DNA of 64,000 nt from Beijerinckiaceae bacterium (GCA_024304885.1 JALJOM010000003.1:1150110-1214109), one strand, 5' to 3'. Counted from the stretch's first letter, positions 25,999 to 35,744 are shown. A program made the numbers and translations. The notes: generated by a model not told the origin, from the sequence alone.

Positions 25999-28656
25999 TC
26001 ACGCGAGTGAGCGCTGCGCGATGTCCTTCACGTCGGGGGACAGCGCCTGGACCGCGGCGACCCTCCGCAACGCCGCCTCGGCGAGCCTCCGTCGTCCGTC
26101 CTCCAGCATCCGCCAGCTCTTGAAGGCGGAGAGCAGCCGCGCCGCGACCTGTGGATTCTTGGGATCGAGCTCGAGGACGATATCGGTCACGAGCTGGTAT
26201 CCGCTTCCGTCCGGCGCGTTGAATCGGGTCTGGTTGCCGGCGGCGAAGGCCCCGACGAGCGCGCGCACGCGATTGGGGTTCGAGAGCGCGAAGGCGGGAT
26301 GCGCCATCAGCCGTCTCACCCGATCGAGCGTCCCGGGCTCCGCGATCATGGCCTGGAGCGCGAACCACTTGTCGATCACGAGCGGCTCGCCCTGGTGATT
26401 GTGGTAGAACGCGTCGAGCGCTTTCTCGCGTTCGAGCCCCCCCACATGGGCGAGCACGCCGAGCGCGGCGATCTCGTTCGTCATCGTCGTCGAGCTCGCG
26501 AGCTGGCGTGTTGCGAGACGCGTCCCTTCGCCGGGATCCCCGGCGGCGAGGAGGGAGAGCGCGACGTTGCGCAGGGCCCTGCGTCCGGCTGCGGCGGCGT
26601 CGGGGGAATAGGGCCCGTCGTCGGCGAGCCGCTCGTAGGTCGCGCGCAGGATGCCCGCGAGGCTCTCGCCGATCGTCCTGCGCAGCGCCTCGCGCGCGAA
26701 ATGGACGGCGTCGGGATCGACGTTCTCGCCGATCTCCCTCGCGATGTCCGCCTCGCTCGGCAAGGTCATCACCTCGGCGACGAACGCCGGATCGTCGGAG
26801 GTCTCGATCAGGGTGCCGAGCGCCTCGACGAGCTCCGTGTCGCAGCACGGCGTGCCGCCGCTGCGGACTTGCGCGACCGAGCGGATCAGCAACCGGGTCG
26901 CGAAGGTCTGCGCCGCCTGCCAGCGATTGAAGCTGTCGCTGTCCTTCGCGACGAGCGTGACGAGATCGCTTTCGCTCGAGCCGAGATCGATCCTGACAGG
27001 TGCGGAAAGGCCTCGGAACAAGGACGGAACCGGGCAGCTCGGAACGTCGCGGAAGGTGATACGCCGCCGCGGGGTCGAAAGCTCGATCACGCCGCGTGCG
27101 AGCTCGGACTCGCTCGCGCCGTCCTGCGCGCCTGTGCGAAGCGGCAGGTCGCCGAGGTCACGCGAGACGAGGCCGAGCGCGATCGGAATGACGAAAGGTT
27201 CCTTCCTCTCCTGGCCCGGCGTGGGCTTGCAGGATTGGGCGAGGTCGAGCGTGAAGGCTCGCGCCGCGGCGTCGTAGGACGCGGCGATGGAGACGAGGGG
27301 CGTCCCGGCTTGGGTGTACCAGCGGAAGAACTGCGCGAGGTCGCGGCCCGAGGCTTCCGCGAAGCAGGCGACGAAGTCCTCGACGATCGCCGCGGTCCCG
27401 TCGTAGCGCTCGAAATAGAGATCCATCCCCTTGCGGAAGGCCTCGTCGCCGACGAGAACCTTCAGCATCCGGATGACCTCGGCCCCCTTCTCGTAGACGG
27501 TCGCGGTGTAGAAATTGTTGATCTCGAGATAGGTGTCCGGTCGCACGTTGTGGGCGAGGGGTCCCGCGTCCTCGGCGAATTGCGCGGCGCGCAAGGCGCG
27601 CACGTCGCCGATCCGATGCACCGCACGCGAGCGCATGTCCGAGGAGAACTCGTGGTCGCGGAAGACCGTGAGGCCTTCCTTCAGGCAGAGCTGGAACCAG
27701 TCCCGGCAGGTGATCCTGTTGCCGGTCCAGTTGTGGAAATATTCGTGCGCGATGACCGCCTCGATATGTGCATAGTCCGCGTCGGTCGCGGTCGCCGCCG
27801 AAGCGAGCACATACTTGTCGTTGAAGATGTTGAGACCCTTGTTCTCCATCGCGCCCATGTTGAAGTCCGACACGGCTACGATGTTGAAGACATCGAGGTC
27901 GTACTCGCGCCCGAACGCCTCCTCGTCCCAGGCCATGGCGCGCTTCAGCGCATCCATCGCATAGCCGGCGAGGGCCTCCTTGCCGCGCTCCACGTGGATG
28001 CCGAGCGCGACCTTGCGTCCGGAGCGTGTGGTGAACTCGTCGTGAACGGAGCCGAGGTCGCCGCCGACGAGCGCGAAGAGGTAGCAGGGCTTCGGGAAGG
28101 GATCGTGCCAGAGCGCATAATGGCGTGTAGTGCCGTCGATCGCCCCTTCCTCGATCTTGTTGCCGTTCGAAAGCAGGAGCGGAGCCTCGGCGACCTCCGC
28201 CTCGAGCCGCACGTGGTAGGTGCTCAGGACATCGGGACGGTCGAGGAAATAGGTGATCCGGCGAAACCCCTCCGCCTCGCATTGGGTGCAATAGGCATGG
28301 CCCGACCGATAGAGCCCCATGAGCCTCGTATTGGCGGACGGGTCGATCTCGGTCTCGGTCAGGAGGACGAAGGGTCGCTGCGGCGGCGCCGCGATCGTGA
28401 GCTGGTCCGGGGTGATGAAGCCCGCGGCCGCGTCGAGCTCCTCCCCGTCGAGCACGACCCGCTTCGCGACGAGACCGTCCCCGTCGAGCACGAGCGCGGC
28501 CCCCGGCCGGCCGTTCGGGTTCGGCCGGATTTCGAGACGCGCGGTCACGCGCGTCGCGGTCGGGTGGAGCTTGACATCGAGGTCCACCTTGTCGATCAAG
28601 TAATCCGGGACCCGGTAGTCTTCGAGCCGAACGGGTTCGGCAATATCGGTACGCAT
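25999..28656 (-). CDS. pepN: Aminopeptidase N
   Basis: An 885-residue M1 zinc aminopeptidase that removes N-terminal residues from peptides in the cytoplasm. Visible motifs: GAMENKGLN exopeptidase box (about 260), HEYFHNW with a downstream Glu for zinc (about 295-320), and the transition-state Tyr region. The C-terminal DUF3458 Ig-like and ARM regions are present, so it is the long PepN type. Start at 28656 has GAGGCTTTG upstream and fits the family; the frame extends to 28722 without support. Upstream lies palindromic repeat copy 4 between divergent genes. Confidence 0.96.
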   Translation of the reverse strand: MRTDIAEPVRLEDYRVPDYLIDKVDLDVKLHPTATRVTARLEIRPNPNGRPGAALVLDGDGLVAKRVVLDGEELDAAAGFITPDQLTIAAPPQRPFVLLTETEIDPSANTRLMGLYRSGHAYCTQCEAEGFRRITYFLDRPDVLSTYHVRLEAEVAEAPLLLSNGNKIEEGAIDGTTRHYALWHDPFPKPCYLFALVGGDLGSVHDEFTTRSGRKVALGIHVERGKEALAGYAMDALKRAMAWDEEAFGREYDLDVFNIVAVSDFNMGAMENKGLNIFNDKYVLASAATATDADYAHIEAVIAHEYFHNWTGNRITCRDWFQLCLKEGLTVFRDHEFSSDMRSRAVHRIGDVRALRAAQFAEDAGPLAHNVRPDTYLEINNFYTATVYEKGAEVIRMLKVLVGDEAFRKGMDLYFERYDGTAAIVEDFVACFAEASGRDLAQFFRWYTQAGTPLVSIAASYDAAARAFTLDLAQSCKPTPGQERKEPFVIPIALGLVSRDLGDLPLRTGAQDGASESELARGVIELSTPRRRITFRDVPSCPVPSLFRGLSAPVRIDLGSSESDLVTLVAKDSDSFNRWQAAQTFATRLLIRSVAQVRSGGTPCCDTELVEALGTLIETSDDPAFVAEVMTLPSEADIAREIGENVDPDAVHFAREALRRTIGESLAGILRATYERLADDGPYSPDAAAAGRRALRNVALSLLAAGDPGEGTRLATRQLASSTTMTNEIAALGVLAHVGGLEREKALDAFYHNHQGEPLVIDKWFALQAMIAEPGTLDRVRRLMAHPAFALSNPNRVRALVGAFAAGNQTRFNAPDGSGYQLVTDIVLELDPKNPQVAARLLSAFKSWRMLEDGRRRLAEAALRRVAAVQALSPDVKDIAQRSLA

Positions 28657-28795
28657 CAAAGCCTCGATCACGACGGAATGTGCGGGAAGGGCGGCGCTGT
28701 GCCGCTCTTTGCCCGCCAGCATAGAGCTTTGGCGGCGAAGCGCAAAGCCCGCGCGGGCGAGGGCCGGCCCGCGACCGTCGGCGAGGTCTCGAATC

Positions 28796-28887
28796 GCTTC
28801 CGATCCACGGGAATCGGATTGCGGCTCTCGCTGCTTAGTCTTGTCGCATTTTCGCTACGCGAAGCCACTTCGCTGGAAAATGCTCCA
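28796..28887 (-). repeat. Dispersed palindromic intergenic repeat, copy 4 (inverted)
   Basis: Starts with the TTCCGATCCACGGGAATCGG hairpin, continues TAGTCTTGTCGCATTTTCGC, and ends CCACTTCGCTGGAAAATGCTC. It lies in the ~250 bases between divergent pepN and the MxaD-like gene, ending 20 bases before the latter's ATG. Confidence 0.78.
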
Positions 28888-28906
28888 ACCTCGAGGGAAT
28901 TCGCAG

Positions 28907-29455
28907 ATGGCTGCACGCATCGGGACTTGCTTGTGCTTTGGATTGGGCCTCGTCTGGCTCGCGCTCGCCGGGACGGCGTCGGCCCATGGTCCGGTGCGCC
29001 AGAAGCTCACCGAGAAGATCGAGATCAACGCGCCCCCGGCAAAGGTCTGGGAGGTGATCGGCAGCTTCCAGGACATGAGCTGGCACCCCGGGATCGCCAA
29101 GACCACGGGTGAGGGCGGCAACACGCCCGACGTCGCCAAACGCCAGCTGACGCTGGCCAGCGGCGGCACGATCGACGAGAGCCTCTACAAATACGATGCT
29201 GCAGAGATGAGCTATTCCTACCGGATCGACAAGGTGGACGTGAAGGTCCTGCCGGTCACCAACTACTCGTCGACGATCGTGGTGCTTCCCGCCGACGGGG
29301 GCAAGAGCACGGTGGAGTGGAAGGGTGCCTTCTACCGCGGCTATCCCAACAACGACCCACCGCCGGACTTGAACGAGGAAGCGGCGATCAAGGCGGTCAC
29401 TACGGTCTACAAGGCCGGTCTCGAGGCGCTGAAGAAGAAGGTCGAGGCGAAGTGA
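28907..29455 (+). CDS. Exported SRPBCC protein, MxaD-like
   Basis: A 182-residue protein with a signal peptide (residues 1-26, ending GTASA) and a START/SRPBCC lipid- or ligand-binding fold (KIEINAPPAKVWEVIGSFQDM at the start, YRIDKVDVKVLPVTNYS in the middle, C-terminal helix). Periplasmic SRPBCC proteins of this kind are called MxaD in methanol dehydrogenase clusters, where they aid electron transfer to cytochrome. No mxaF/xoxF gene is in the window, so the role is inferred. ATG at 28907 has GAGGG upstream. The stop overlaps the GTG start of the next gene (GTGA). Confidence 0.82.
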   Translation: MAARIGTCLCFGLGLVWLALAGTASAHGPVRQKLTEKIEINAPPAKVWEVIGSFQDMSWHPGIAKTTGEGGNTPDVAKRQLTLASGGTIDESLYKYDAAEMSYSYRIDKVDVKVLPVTNYSSTIVVLPADGGKSTVEWKGAFYRGYPNNDPPPDLNEEAAIKAVTTVYKAGLEALKKKVEAK

Positions 29456-30423
29456 GGCTTTCGGTCGTCTCGGCTGCGCTGCTCCTCGCTGCCGTGCCGG
29501 CGGCGGCCGACGAGGCCTTCATCACCGAGCAGGCCGGCGGTGCGGTGAGCGTTCTCGACCTCTCGACGCGGAAAGTCGTGGCGCGCATGCCTGTCGATGG
29601 AAAACCCGCCGGGATCGGCATGGCCCAGGACGGACGCTTCGCCTATGTGACGAGCCCCGAGGGCAAGTTCGTCTCGGTCATCGACACGGCCGCGAGGCGT
29701 GTGGTGCGCCGTATCGACATGCCGGATGCGCCGCTCGGGATCGCGGTCGATCCGAACGGCGCCTTCCTCTATGTGGCCGGCTTCTACGAGCCCCGGCTCT
29801 ACAAGGTCGACCTCGCCCGAGGCGAGATCGTCGCCACGCTCGAGATCGGCGCCTCGCCGTCGGGCGTGGCGCTGTCGCCGGACGGCGCGACAATCGTCAC
29901 GGCCGATCGCGACGACAACCAGATCTCGATCATCGATGCCGCGACCTTCACCCGACGTTCCGTCGTGAAGGTCGGGCGGCATCCGTTCGGCGTGACGATC
30001 GACGGCGCGGGCAGGCGCGTCTACACCGCCAATGTGGAGAGCGACGACGTATCCATCGTCGATCTGCGCTCCGCTCTCTCGCGAGAGGAGGCGCCCGGCG
30101 TGGGGTCGCTCGTCGCGACGGTGCCCGTAGGCCAGCGCCCCTACGCAGTCGCCTTGGCGCAGAACAAGGGATTCGTCACCGACCAATACGGCGGCACGGT
30201 CTCGGTCTTCGACCTCGAGACCCTCGCGCCGTTGAAGCGCATCGATGTGGGGGAATATCCAGAAGGGATCGAGACGAGCGCGGATGAAACGCTCGTCTAT
30301 GTCGCGAGCTGGTTCTCCAACGAGGTTTTCGCGATCGACACCCTGTCCTTGAAGGTGGCGGCGAGAATCCCGGTCGGCGACGGCCCGAGGTCGTTCGGGA
30401 CATTCCTGCGCCGAACGCGATGA
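29452..30423 (+). CDS. Exported YVTN-family beta-propeller protein
   Basis: A 323-residue secreted seven-bladed propeller. Signal peptide about 1-19 (ending PAAADEA). Repeats of the YVTN type recur: GRFAYVTSPEGKFVSVIDT, GAFLYVAG, GATIVTAD, RRVYTANVESDDVSIVD, GYVAS-like blades. Such proteins often sit beside quinoprotein dehydrogenases as binding or relay proteins. Start is a GTG overlapping the MxaD-like stop, with GAGG upstream, so both genes form a translationally coupled pair. No catalytic residues identifiable. Confidence 0.85.
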   Translation: MRLSVVSAALLLAAVPAAADEAFITEQAGGAVSVLDLSTRKVVARMPVDGKPAGIGMAQDGRFAYVTSPEGKFVSVIDTAARRVVRRIDMPDAPLGIAVDPNGAFLYVAGFYEPRLYKVDLARGEIVATLEIGASPSGVALSPDGATIVTADRDDNQISIIDAATFTRRSVVKVGRHPFGVTIDGAGRRVYTANVESDDVSIVDLRSALSREEAPGVGSLVATVPVGQRPYAVALAQNKGFVTDQYGGTVSVFDLETLAPLKRIDVGEYPEGIETSADETLVYVASWFSNEVFAIDTLSLKVAARIPVGDGPRSFGTFLRRTR

Positions 30424-30658
30424 GGGTTTCGGGCGGATCGCTGCAGCACCGAGCCGTGCTCGGCGGAGCTCTCCAGCCGATCGACTGATCGAGAGCAGGC
30501 CGCAATTGATGCGCTTGCGCTGCGGCGACCAAGCGACGACCGAGGATCGAGCCTGACGGTGCGGGCCGCCGGCCGCGGTGGGTCATTACCCGAGCCGCGG
30601 GGGTTCGACGAGCGAAGCGAGCCTGTCGACCCACATCGCTGGACTCGAGGCACGGTGC
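30424..30658. other. Intergenic region, nothing recognised
   Basis: About 235 bases between convergent genes. One short GC-rich stretch (GCCGCCGGCCGCGG) is present but no T-tailed hairpin and no open frame of interest. Confidence 0.4.
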
Positions 30659-31876
30659 CTATTCGATCATGACGGGTATCCCGGTGACGTAGATTTGGTT
30701 GCCGGAGATCGTGCCCCTGGTACCATAGGCGTCTTGGGTCTTGGTATATCTGGCGTCGACCGTGATCTTCTGCCACCATCCTTTGATATGCCACGCTATG
30801 GCTCGCGACGAGCCGAGCGCGCACCAATAGATATCTCCATACAGGGTGCAGCTCACGGTGCGTCCGGTCAGCCAGTCGCGGACGACCTGGTAGACCTTGC
30901 CCGCAGTCCGAGTCTTCCACGTTGCGCGGTTCCACAGGCCGGCCAGCGTCTCGGTCTCCTCCCACATGAACCAATAGGACCGCTCGATCCCGAGCGACGC
31001 CTCCAGGATGGTGTGGCGCGCGAGCCATTTCGACTGGTCCTCGTCGGTCACTCCATATCCCGGGGTCCAGCCCTTGACCCAGAAGCTGCGCTCCGTGTCC
31101 CAGAGCGGCTTGCTCGATTGACCATAGGCCGCCATGACGGCGCGGGTATCCTGGATGCGGGGGACGATTTTTTCAGGAGTACCGAACGTGTAGCCGTGAA
31201 TGGCGACCACATCGACATAGGCGCCCCCTCCGAGAGAGAAAAAGTCCCGGAGCCAGGCAGAGCTGCCTTGAGGGCCGGGAGAGACGACGATGCCTCCCGC
31301 ATTCTTGATGATCGGATAGGCGACCTTCGCCATGGCGACCATGTCCGCCGCGGTTCCCGTCCAGGAGTTCGGGGAGTTCGGCTCGTTCCACAGCTCCCAG
31401 TACTTGATGACGTTGCAATACCGTGCGACGATCGCCTTGACGAAGTTGGTCCACGGGCCCAAGTTCGATGTGGAGGGATAGCCAGTCCACCACAACGGTG
31501 GATTGATGAACGTGTAGAGGATCTCCTTGCCTTCGCTCGCGATCTTGCTCACATAGGCGTCCAGGGCGCTCCAGTCGTAGTAGCCGTTCCACACGTTGAT
31601 ATCGCCCCACGACACGCCTGGCCAGGTCGCCACGGTCCGCGCCGACGCGAACGAGACGGCTGGCCAGGGTAGGTAGTTGGGCGCCGCGAGATGCAAGCCC
31701 CAGAAGCTCGCTTCTACCGTCGGTGTCCGCGAGATTGTCGGGGCCGGCGTGCAGGCGCCGAAAGCCAGGCCGGCATCGCCCACCAAGAAGGAGGCGAGGA
31801 GAAGGACCTCGGGCCGCAGGGCTCTTTTGGGTTCAGGGTAGCCGCGGGTCAGCCGATTTCGGATAGACGAGCTCAT
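30659..31876 (-). CDS. Secreted glycoside hydrolase, clan A (GH5/GH39-like TIM barrel)
   Basis: A 405-residue protein with an N-terminal export signal (hydrophobic 23-40, ending AFG). The middle is a (beta/alpha)8 barrel of clan A: the acid/base Glu165 is in YWELWNEPN and the likely nucleophile Glu262 in LWDTERSFW, with HGY between them. This pairing is typical of GH39 and GH5-type enzymes acting on beta-linked glycans; substrate unknown. Codon choice is less GC-biased than the neighbours, and the upstream flank is AT-rich, which suggests acquisition. GGAAAGG lies upstream of the ATG. Confidence 0.82.
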   Translation of the reverse strand: MSSSIRNRLTRGYPEPKRALRPEVLLLASFLVGDAGLAFGACTPAPTISRTPTVEASFWGLHLAAPNYLPWPAVSFASARTVATWPGVSWGDINVWNGYYDWSALDAYVSKIASEGKEILYTFINPPLWWTGYPSTSNLGPWTNFVKAIVARYCNVIKYWELWNEPNSPNSWTGTAADMVAMAKVAYPIIKNAGGIVVSPGPQGSSAWLRDFFSLGGGAYVDVVAIHGYTFGTPEKIVPRIQDTRAVMAAYGQSSKPLWDTERSFWVKGWTPGYGVTDEDQSKWLARHTILEASLGIERSYWFMWEETETLAGLWNRATWKTRTAGKVYQVVRDWLTGRTVSCTLYGDIYWCALGSSRAIAWHIKGWWQKITVDARYTKTQDAYGTRGTISGNQIYVTGIPVMIE

Positions 31877-32508
31877 CAGGGGACCTTTCCGCGGTGGTCC
31901 ATGGCTTGCCGTGCAGCCTGCGCGCGGGCGACGAGTCGCAGGCTCGCAACAGCTGTGCGCGTTACGAGGAAGCGCGTAGCCCTTGGGACGACCGGATGAT
32001 TTGGGGGTTCAGTGCCGCAATGAGGGGGTTAGTTATTATAGCAGTTATCAACTATCAACAAAAAATGATCATGGGATGCGATGATTCTTCCCCGCCGTGC
32101 CCGGCGCTCGTTCAACGCAAGCGGTTTCTCTTGTAAGCCACGGTATATATGGAAGATTGCCTGTGACCGCGCGCCGGATCGACTTTTCCGAGCTGTCGCG
32201 TCGCAATCTTCTCTCGCTCGTCTTTGCCGGGTCGCTGAAAGTCTCGCATCACGTTTACGGCACAGGTTCGCTTCGGACCCGAGGCCTCGCGCCAGCCGAC
32301 CTTCGCGGGCCTCGCCGTGCGGGCGCACGCGCCGAGACTGTCCTCGGCCGTCCGTGCGGGGCCGAAGGCCTCCGGCGTGCCAGTCCTCCGATATGCTCGA
32401 GCGCTTGCGGCCACCGGCACGCTCGGTCCTCGCGCTGCAACGCCGACAAAACAAAACCAAAAAGGCAGCGCAGGAACGGCACGAGTCCGAATGGTTTGAC
32501 AGACGCCT
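31877..32508. other. Intergenic region with AT-rich core, no recognised gene
   Basis: About 630 bases between the glycosidase (minus) and envC (plus). A markedly AT-rich patch lies at 32028-32075 (TTAGTTATTATAGCAG and beyond), plausible for promoters. Open frames crossing the region are extensions of the ctpA frame or antisense shadows. In related genomes rlmH often precedes envC; I do not find it here. Confidence 0.5.
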
Positions 32509-33870
32509 GTGCCTCGTTTCGAACGCCTTCACCTGCGAGCCGTGCTGCGAGCCACGCAAATCGGGGCGGCCTTCGCATGGACCCTCGGCGCGTTCGCCGC
32601 CGAGACCGCGCCGAGCCCGGCGAAAGGCGACCAGGAAATCAGGTCGGCTGCGGACTCGGACCTTTCGATTCGCAAGCTGGAGCTCCACGGGACTCGAGAC
32701 GCGATGGAGGCGGCCAAGGACGAAGGCCGCAGGCTCGAGGCCGAGATCGCGACCATCCGGGAAGATCGAGCCAAGCTCGCCGCCGCGCTCGTCGCGACGG
32801 CGGAGGCCGCGAGCGAGATGGAGCGCCAGATCGACGAGAAGGAACGACGGCTCGAGGGACTGCTCCAAGGCCAGGCGTCGCTCGAAGGGTCGCTCGCGCG
32901 CCAGCGCGATGTGATCGCCGAGGTGCTCGCCGCGCTGCAACGCATGGGCCGCAAGCCGCCGCCTGCCTTGCTCGTTTCACCGGGCGACATGCTGCGGTCG
33001 ATCCGAACCGCGATGCTTCTCGGCGCGGTCGTGCCGGACCTCCAGTCGGATGTCGAGGGGCTCGCCGCGGACCTCGCCGATCTCGTGGCCTTGCGGCGCT
33101 CGATCGTCGCGGACCGTGCGGCGCTCGCCGCGGACGCGGCACGGCTGGACACCGAGCGGACGCGGCTCGCGGCATTGGTCGCCGCGCGCCAGTCCGCGAT
33201 CGAACTGGCCGAGAAAGCTCTCGGCACCGAGCAGCGCCGCATCTCGGATCTCGGCAAGCGCGCCGCGGATCTCGGCGAGCTCATCGCCAGGATGGAGACG
33301 GAGATCGACTCCGCCTCGCGCGCGGCGGCGGCGGCACGAGAGGCGGATGCCGCGCGCAAGTCCATCGAGACAGACCTGCATCGTTCTGCACCCTTCGCGG
33401 ACCCCGCGCGGCTCGCGCCGGCGGTCGCGTTCGGCGATGCCAAAGGCCTGCTGCCGCTTCCGGTTTCGGGCACGCTGCTGCGCGGCTTCGGGCACAAGGA
33501 CGGGTTCGGCGGGACCGAGAAAGGCCTGCTCATCGCGACACGGGCCGGGGCCTACGTCGCATCGCCGTGCGACGGCTGGGTATCCTATGCCGGCCCCTAC
33601 CGCAGCTACGGCCAGCTCTTGATCGTCAATGCGGGGCAAGGATACTATATTATCCTTGCGGGCATGGACCGGATAAACGTAAATGTCGGCCAGTTTATCC
33701 TCGCGGGGGAACCCGTGGCATTGATGGGCGACCGGCCCACCCGCACGGCCGCCGCCTTGGCCGTCGGCGCGGCCCAGCCTACTCTCTATGTCGAGTTTCG
33801 GAAGGACGGGACGGCGATCGATCCTGGCCCATGGTGGGTCAAGGCGGAATTTCAGAAGGGTCGCGGATGA
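32509..33870 (+). CDS. envC: Murein hydrolase activator EnvC-like (degenerate M23)
   Basis: A 453-residue exported protein: signal-like N-terminus (to about AFAAE), long coiled coils (about 45-280, rich in Ala/Glu/Arg), and a C-terminal LytM/M23 domain (about 315-450). The domain lacks the full zinc-ligand set: HKDGFGGTEKG replaces the usual HxxxD, and LYVEFRKDG replaces HLHFE. This is typical of EnvC, which activates amidases at the septum rather than cutting itself. The start is a GTG with no ATG available nearby. The stop overlaps the ctpA ATG (ATGA). Confidence 0.88.
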   Translation: MPRFERLHLRAVLRATQIGAAFAWTLGAFAAETAPSPAKGDQEIRSAADSDLSIRKLELHGTRDAMEAAKDEGRRLEAEIATIREDRAKLAAALVATAEAASEMERQIDEKERRLEGLLQGQASLEGSLARQRDVIAEVLAALQRMGRKPPPALLVSPGDMLRSIRTAMLLGAVVPDLQSDVEGLAADLADLVALRRSIVADRAALAADAARLDTERTRLAALVAARQSAIELAEKALGTEQRRISDLGKRAADLGELIARMETEIDSASRAAAAAREADAARKSIETDLHRSAPFADPARLAPAVAFGDAKGLLPLPVSGTLLRGFGHKDGFGGTEKGLLIATRAGAYVASPCDGWVSYAGPYRSYGQLLIVNAGQGYYIILAGMDRINVNVGQFILAGEPVALMGDRPTRTAAALAVGAAQPTLYVEFRKDGTAIDPGPWWVKAEFQKGRG

Positions 33871-35207
33871 TGCGCAAGGTCTCACTGGTACTGATCGGGG
33901 CAGCCTTCGGCGCGGCAGCATCGTTCGTCGCGACCAATCCTGCCCTGGTCCTGCTCGAGTCGGCCAGAGCGGCGGCGTCCGATACCTATCGCAATCTCAA
34001 CCTCTTCGGCGACGTCTTCGAGAAAATCCGCTCCGACTACGTCGAGAAGCCCGACGAGCAGAAGCTCGTCGAGTCCGCCATCAACGGCATGCTCGGCTCG
34101 CTCGATCCGCATTCGAGCTACATGGACGCGAAGAGCTTCCGCGACATGCAGGTCCAGACCCGCGGCGAGTTCGGAGGCCTCGGGATCGAGGTGACCCAGG
34201 AAGAAGGGCTCATCAAGGTCGTGACGCCGATCGACGATACGCCCGCCTCTCGCGCCGGCATCAGGTCGGGGGACATCATCGCCGCCATCGACGACGAGAA
34301 CGTTCAGGGCATGACCCTCAACCAGGCGGTCGACAAGATGCGGGGCGCGCCGAATACGACGGTGACGCTCAAGATCTTGCGCGGTCCCAACCGCGATGCC
34401 CAGGACATCAAGATCACCCGCGCGGTGATCCAGATCAAGTCGGTGCGCGATCGGCTCGAAGGCGACGACATCGGCTATATCCGCATCACGCAATTCAACG
34501 AGCAAACTGCCGACGGCGTGCGCGCCGCGATCCAGAAGTTCCTGACCGAGGTCCCGGCCGCCAAGTTCAAGGGCTATATCCTCGACCTGCGCAACAACCC
34601 CGGCGGCCTGCTCGACCAGTCGATCGCCGTGTCCAACGCCTTCCTCGACCGTGGCGAGATCGTCTCGACGCGCGGGCGCAACGCCGAGGAGACCATGCGC
34701 TACAATGCGCGTCCCGGCGACATTTCCAAAGGCAAGCCGCTCGTGATCCTGATCAACGGCGGCTCCGCCTCGGCGTCGGAGATCGTCGCAGGCGCGTTGC
34801 AGGACCACAAGCGCGCGACGATTCTCGGCACCAGATCCTTCGGCAAAGGCTCCGTGCAGACGATCATCCCGCTCGGGCAGAACAGCGGCGCGGTCCGGCT
34901 CACGACGGCGCGCTACTACACGCCGGCGGGCCGGTCCATCCAGGCCAAGGGGATCGAGCCCGATATCATCGTGCTCCAGGACGTGCCCGACGAGTTCAAG
35001 GGCAAGGACGACACCAAGGGCGAGGCCTCGCTCAAGGGCCACCTGAAGAACGGCGACGACGAGAAAGGCGGCTCGCAGGCTTACGTGCCCCCGAACGTCA
35101 AGGACGACAAGCAGCTCATCGCAGCGACCGAGATCCTTCGCGGCGTCTACAAGGCCTCGAACAAGGTGACCACGGCTCCCGGCGAGCCTGCGAAGCTGCC
35201 GAACTGA
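33867..35207 (+). CDS. ctpA: C-terminal processing protease, S41 family
   Basis: A 446-residue periplasmic serine protease. Signal anchor at about 4-30, PDZ domain (about 95-180, GGLGIEV...GIRSGDIIAAIDDENVQGM), then the S41 catalytic core with the Ser in GGSASASEIVAGAL and the general-base Lys in RSFGKGSVQT. It degrades or trims periplasmic and outer-membrane proteins at the C-terminus. Translation is coupled to envC by a four-base overlap; AGAAGGG lies seven bases upstream. This envC-ctpA order is common in Rhizobiales. Confidence 0.96.
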   Translation: MMRKVSLVLIGAAFGAAASFVATNPALVLLESARAAASDTYRNLNLFGDVFEKIRSDYVEKPDEQKLVESAINGMLGSLDPHSSYMDAKSFRDMQVQTRGEFGGLGIEVTQEEGLIKVVTPIDDTPASRAGIRSGDIIAAIDDENVQGMTLNQAVDKMRGAPNTTVTLKILRGPNRDAQDIKITRAVIQIKSVRDRLEGDDIGYIRITQFNEQTADGVRAAIQKFLTEVPAAKFKGYILDLRNNPGGLLDQSIAVSNAFLDRGEIVSTRGRNAEETMRYNARPGDISKGKPLVILINGGSASASEIVAGALQDHKRATILGTRSFGKGSVQTIIPLGQNSGAVRLTTARYYTPAGRSIQAKGIEPDIIVLQDVPDEFKGKDDTKGEASLKGHLKNGDDEKGGSQAYVPPNVKDDKQLIAATEILRGVYKASNKVTTAPGEPAKLPN

Positions 35208-35348
35208 GCGAGGCTCCTTGCCAGGCTCGCCGAAATTGGCCGGGCCGGGCGCCGGGCCACGTCGGCGAGCGGGTAGGGTCCTGACGAAGCCGGCTGCACC
35301 CATTCGGGCCGGTGACAGGGGCCGATCGACCGGCCTGGAACGGCACGC

Positions 35349-35744
35349 ATGGACGAGCTGCTCTCGAGATCCTGGGACCTGCTCGTCGGCCGTGCCGAGG
35401 GGCCGTTGCATCTGCGGCTCGTCATCCAGCCGATGATGGCCGCGTTCCTGGCGATTCGTGCCGGGGCGAGAGATGCGGGCGAAGGACGCTCGCCCTTCGG
35501 CTGGGCCGTGCTCGTCGGCCGCGGGAAACGCACCGATCTCCTGCGCGAGGCCTGGCACGATGTCGCGGCGCTCTTTCTCGCCGCCTTCGTGATCGATGCT
35601 CTCTATCAGGTCATCGAGTTCCGCTGGGTCTATGTCGTCCAGTCTTTGGTCGTCGCGGCATTGCTCGCGCTGCCGACCTACCTTCTGGTCCGGGGACCGA
35701 CGCATCGCGTCCTGCGTCGCTGGTCGCGCATGAAGCGAGGCTGA
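35349..35744 (+). CDS. Uncharacterised membrane protein
   Basis: A 131-residue protein. Helices are visible near residues 28-42, 70-88 and 93-113. The middle (GKRTDLLREAWHDVAALFLAAFVIDALYQVIEF) is the best-formed part. No family recognised; no catalytic motif. It follows ctpA by about 140 bases and is convergent with the next gene, two bases away. Real-gene status rests on the membrane pattern and G/C third positions. Confidence 0.7.
   Translation: MDELLSRSWDLLVGRAEGPLHLRLVIQPMMAAFLAIRAGARDAGEGRSPFGWAVLVGRGKRTDLLREAWHDVAALFLAAFVIDALYQVIEFRWVYVVQSLVVAALLALPTYLLVRGPTHRVLRRWSRMKRG

Noticed and set aside
26299-29112. 937-codon plus-strand open frame
   Set aside because: Antisense to pepN; composition is charged and repetitive with no recognisable fold.
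32097-33866. Possible long N-terminal extension of ctpA, since the frame is open from 32097
   Set aside because: The extension is the shifted frame of envC; CtpA has a clear signal anchor and ribosome-binding site at 33867.
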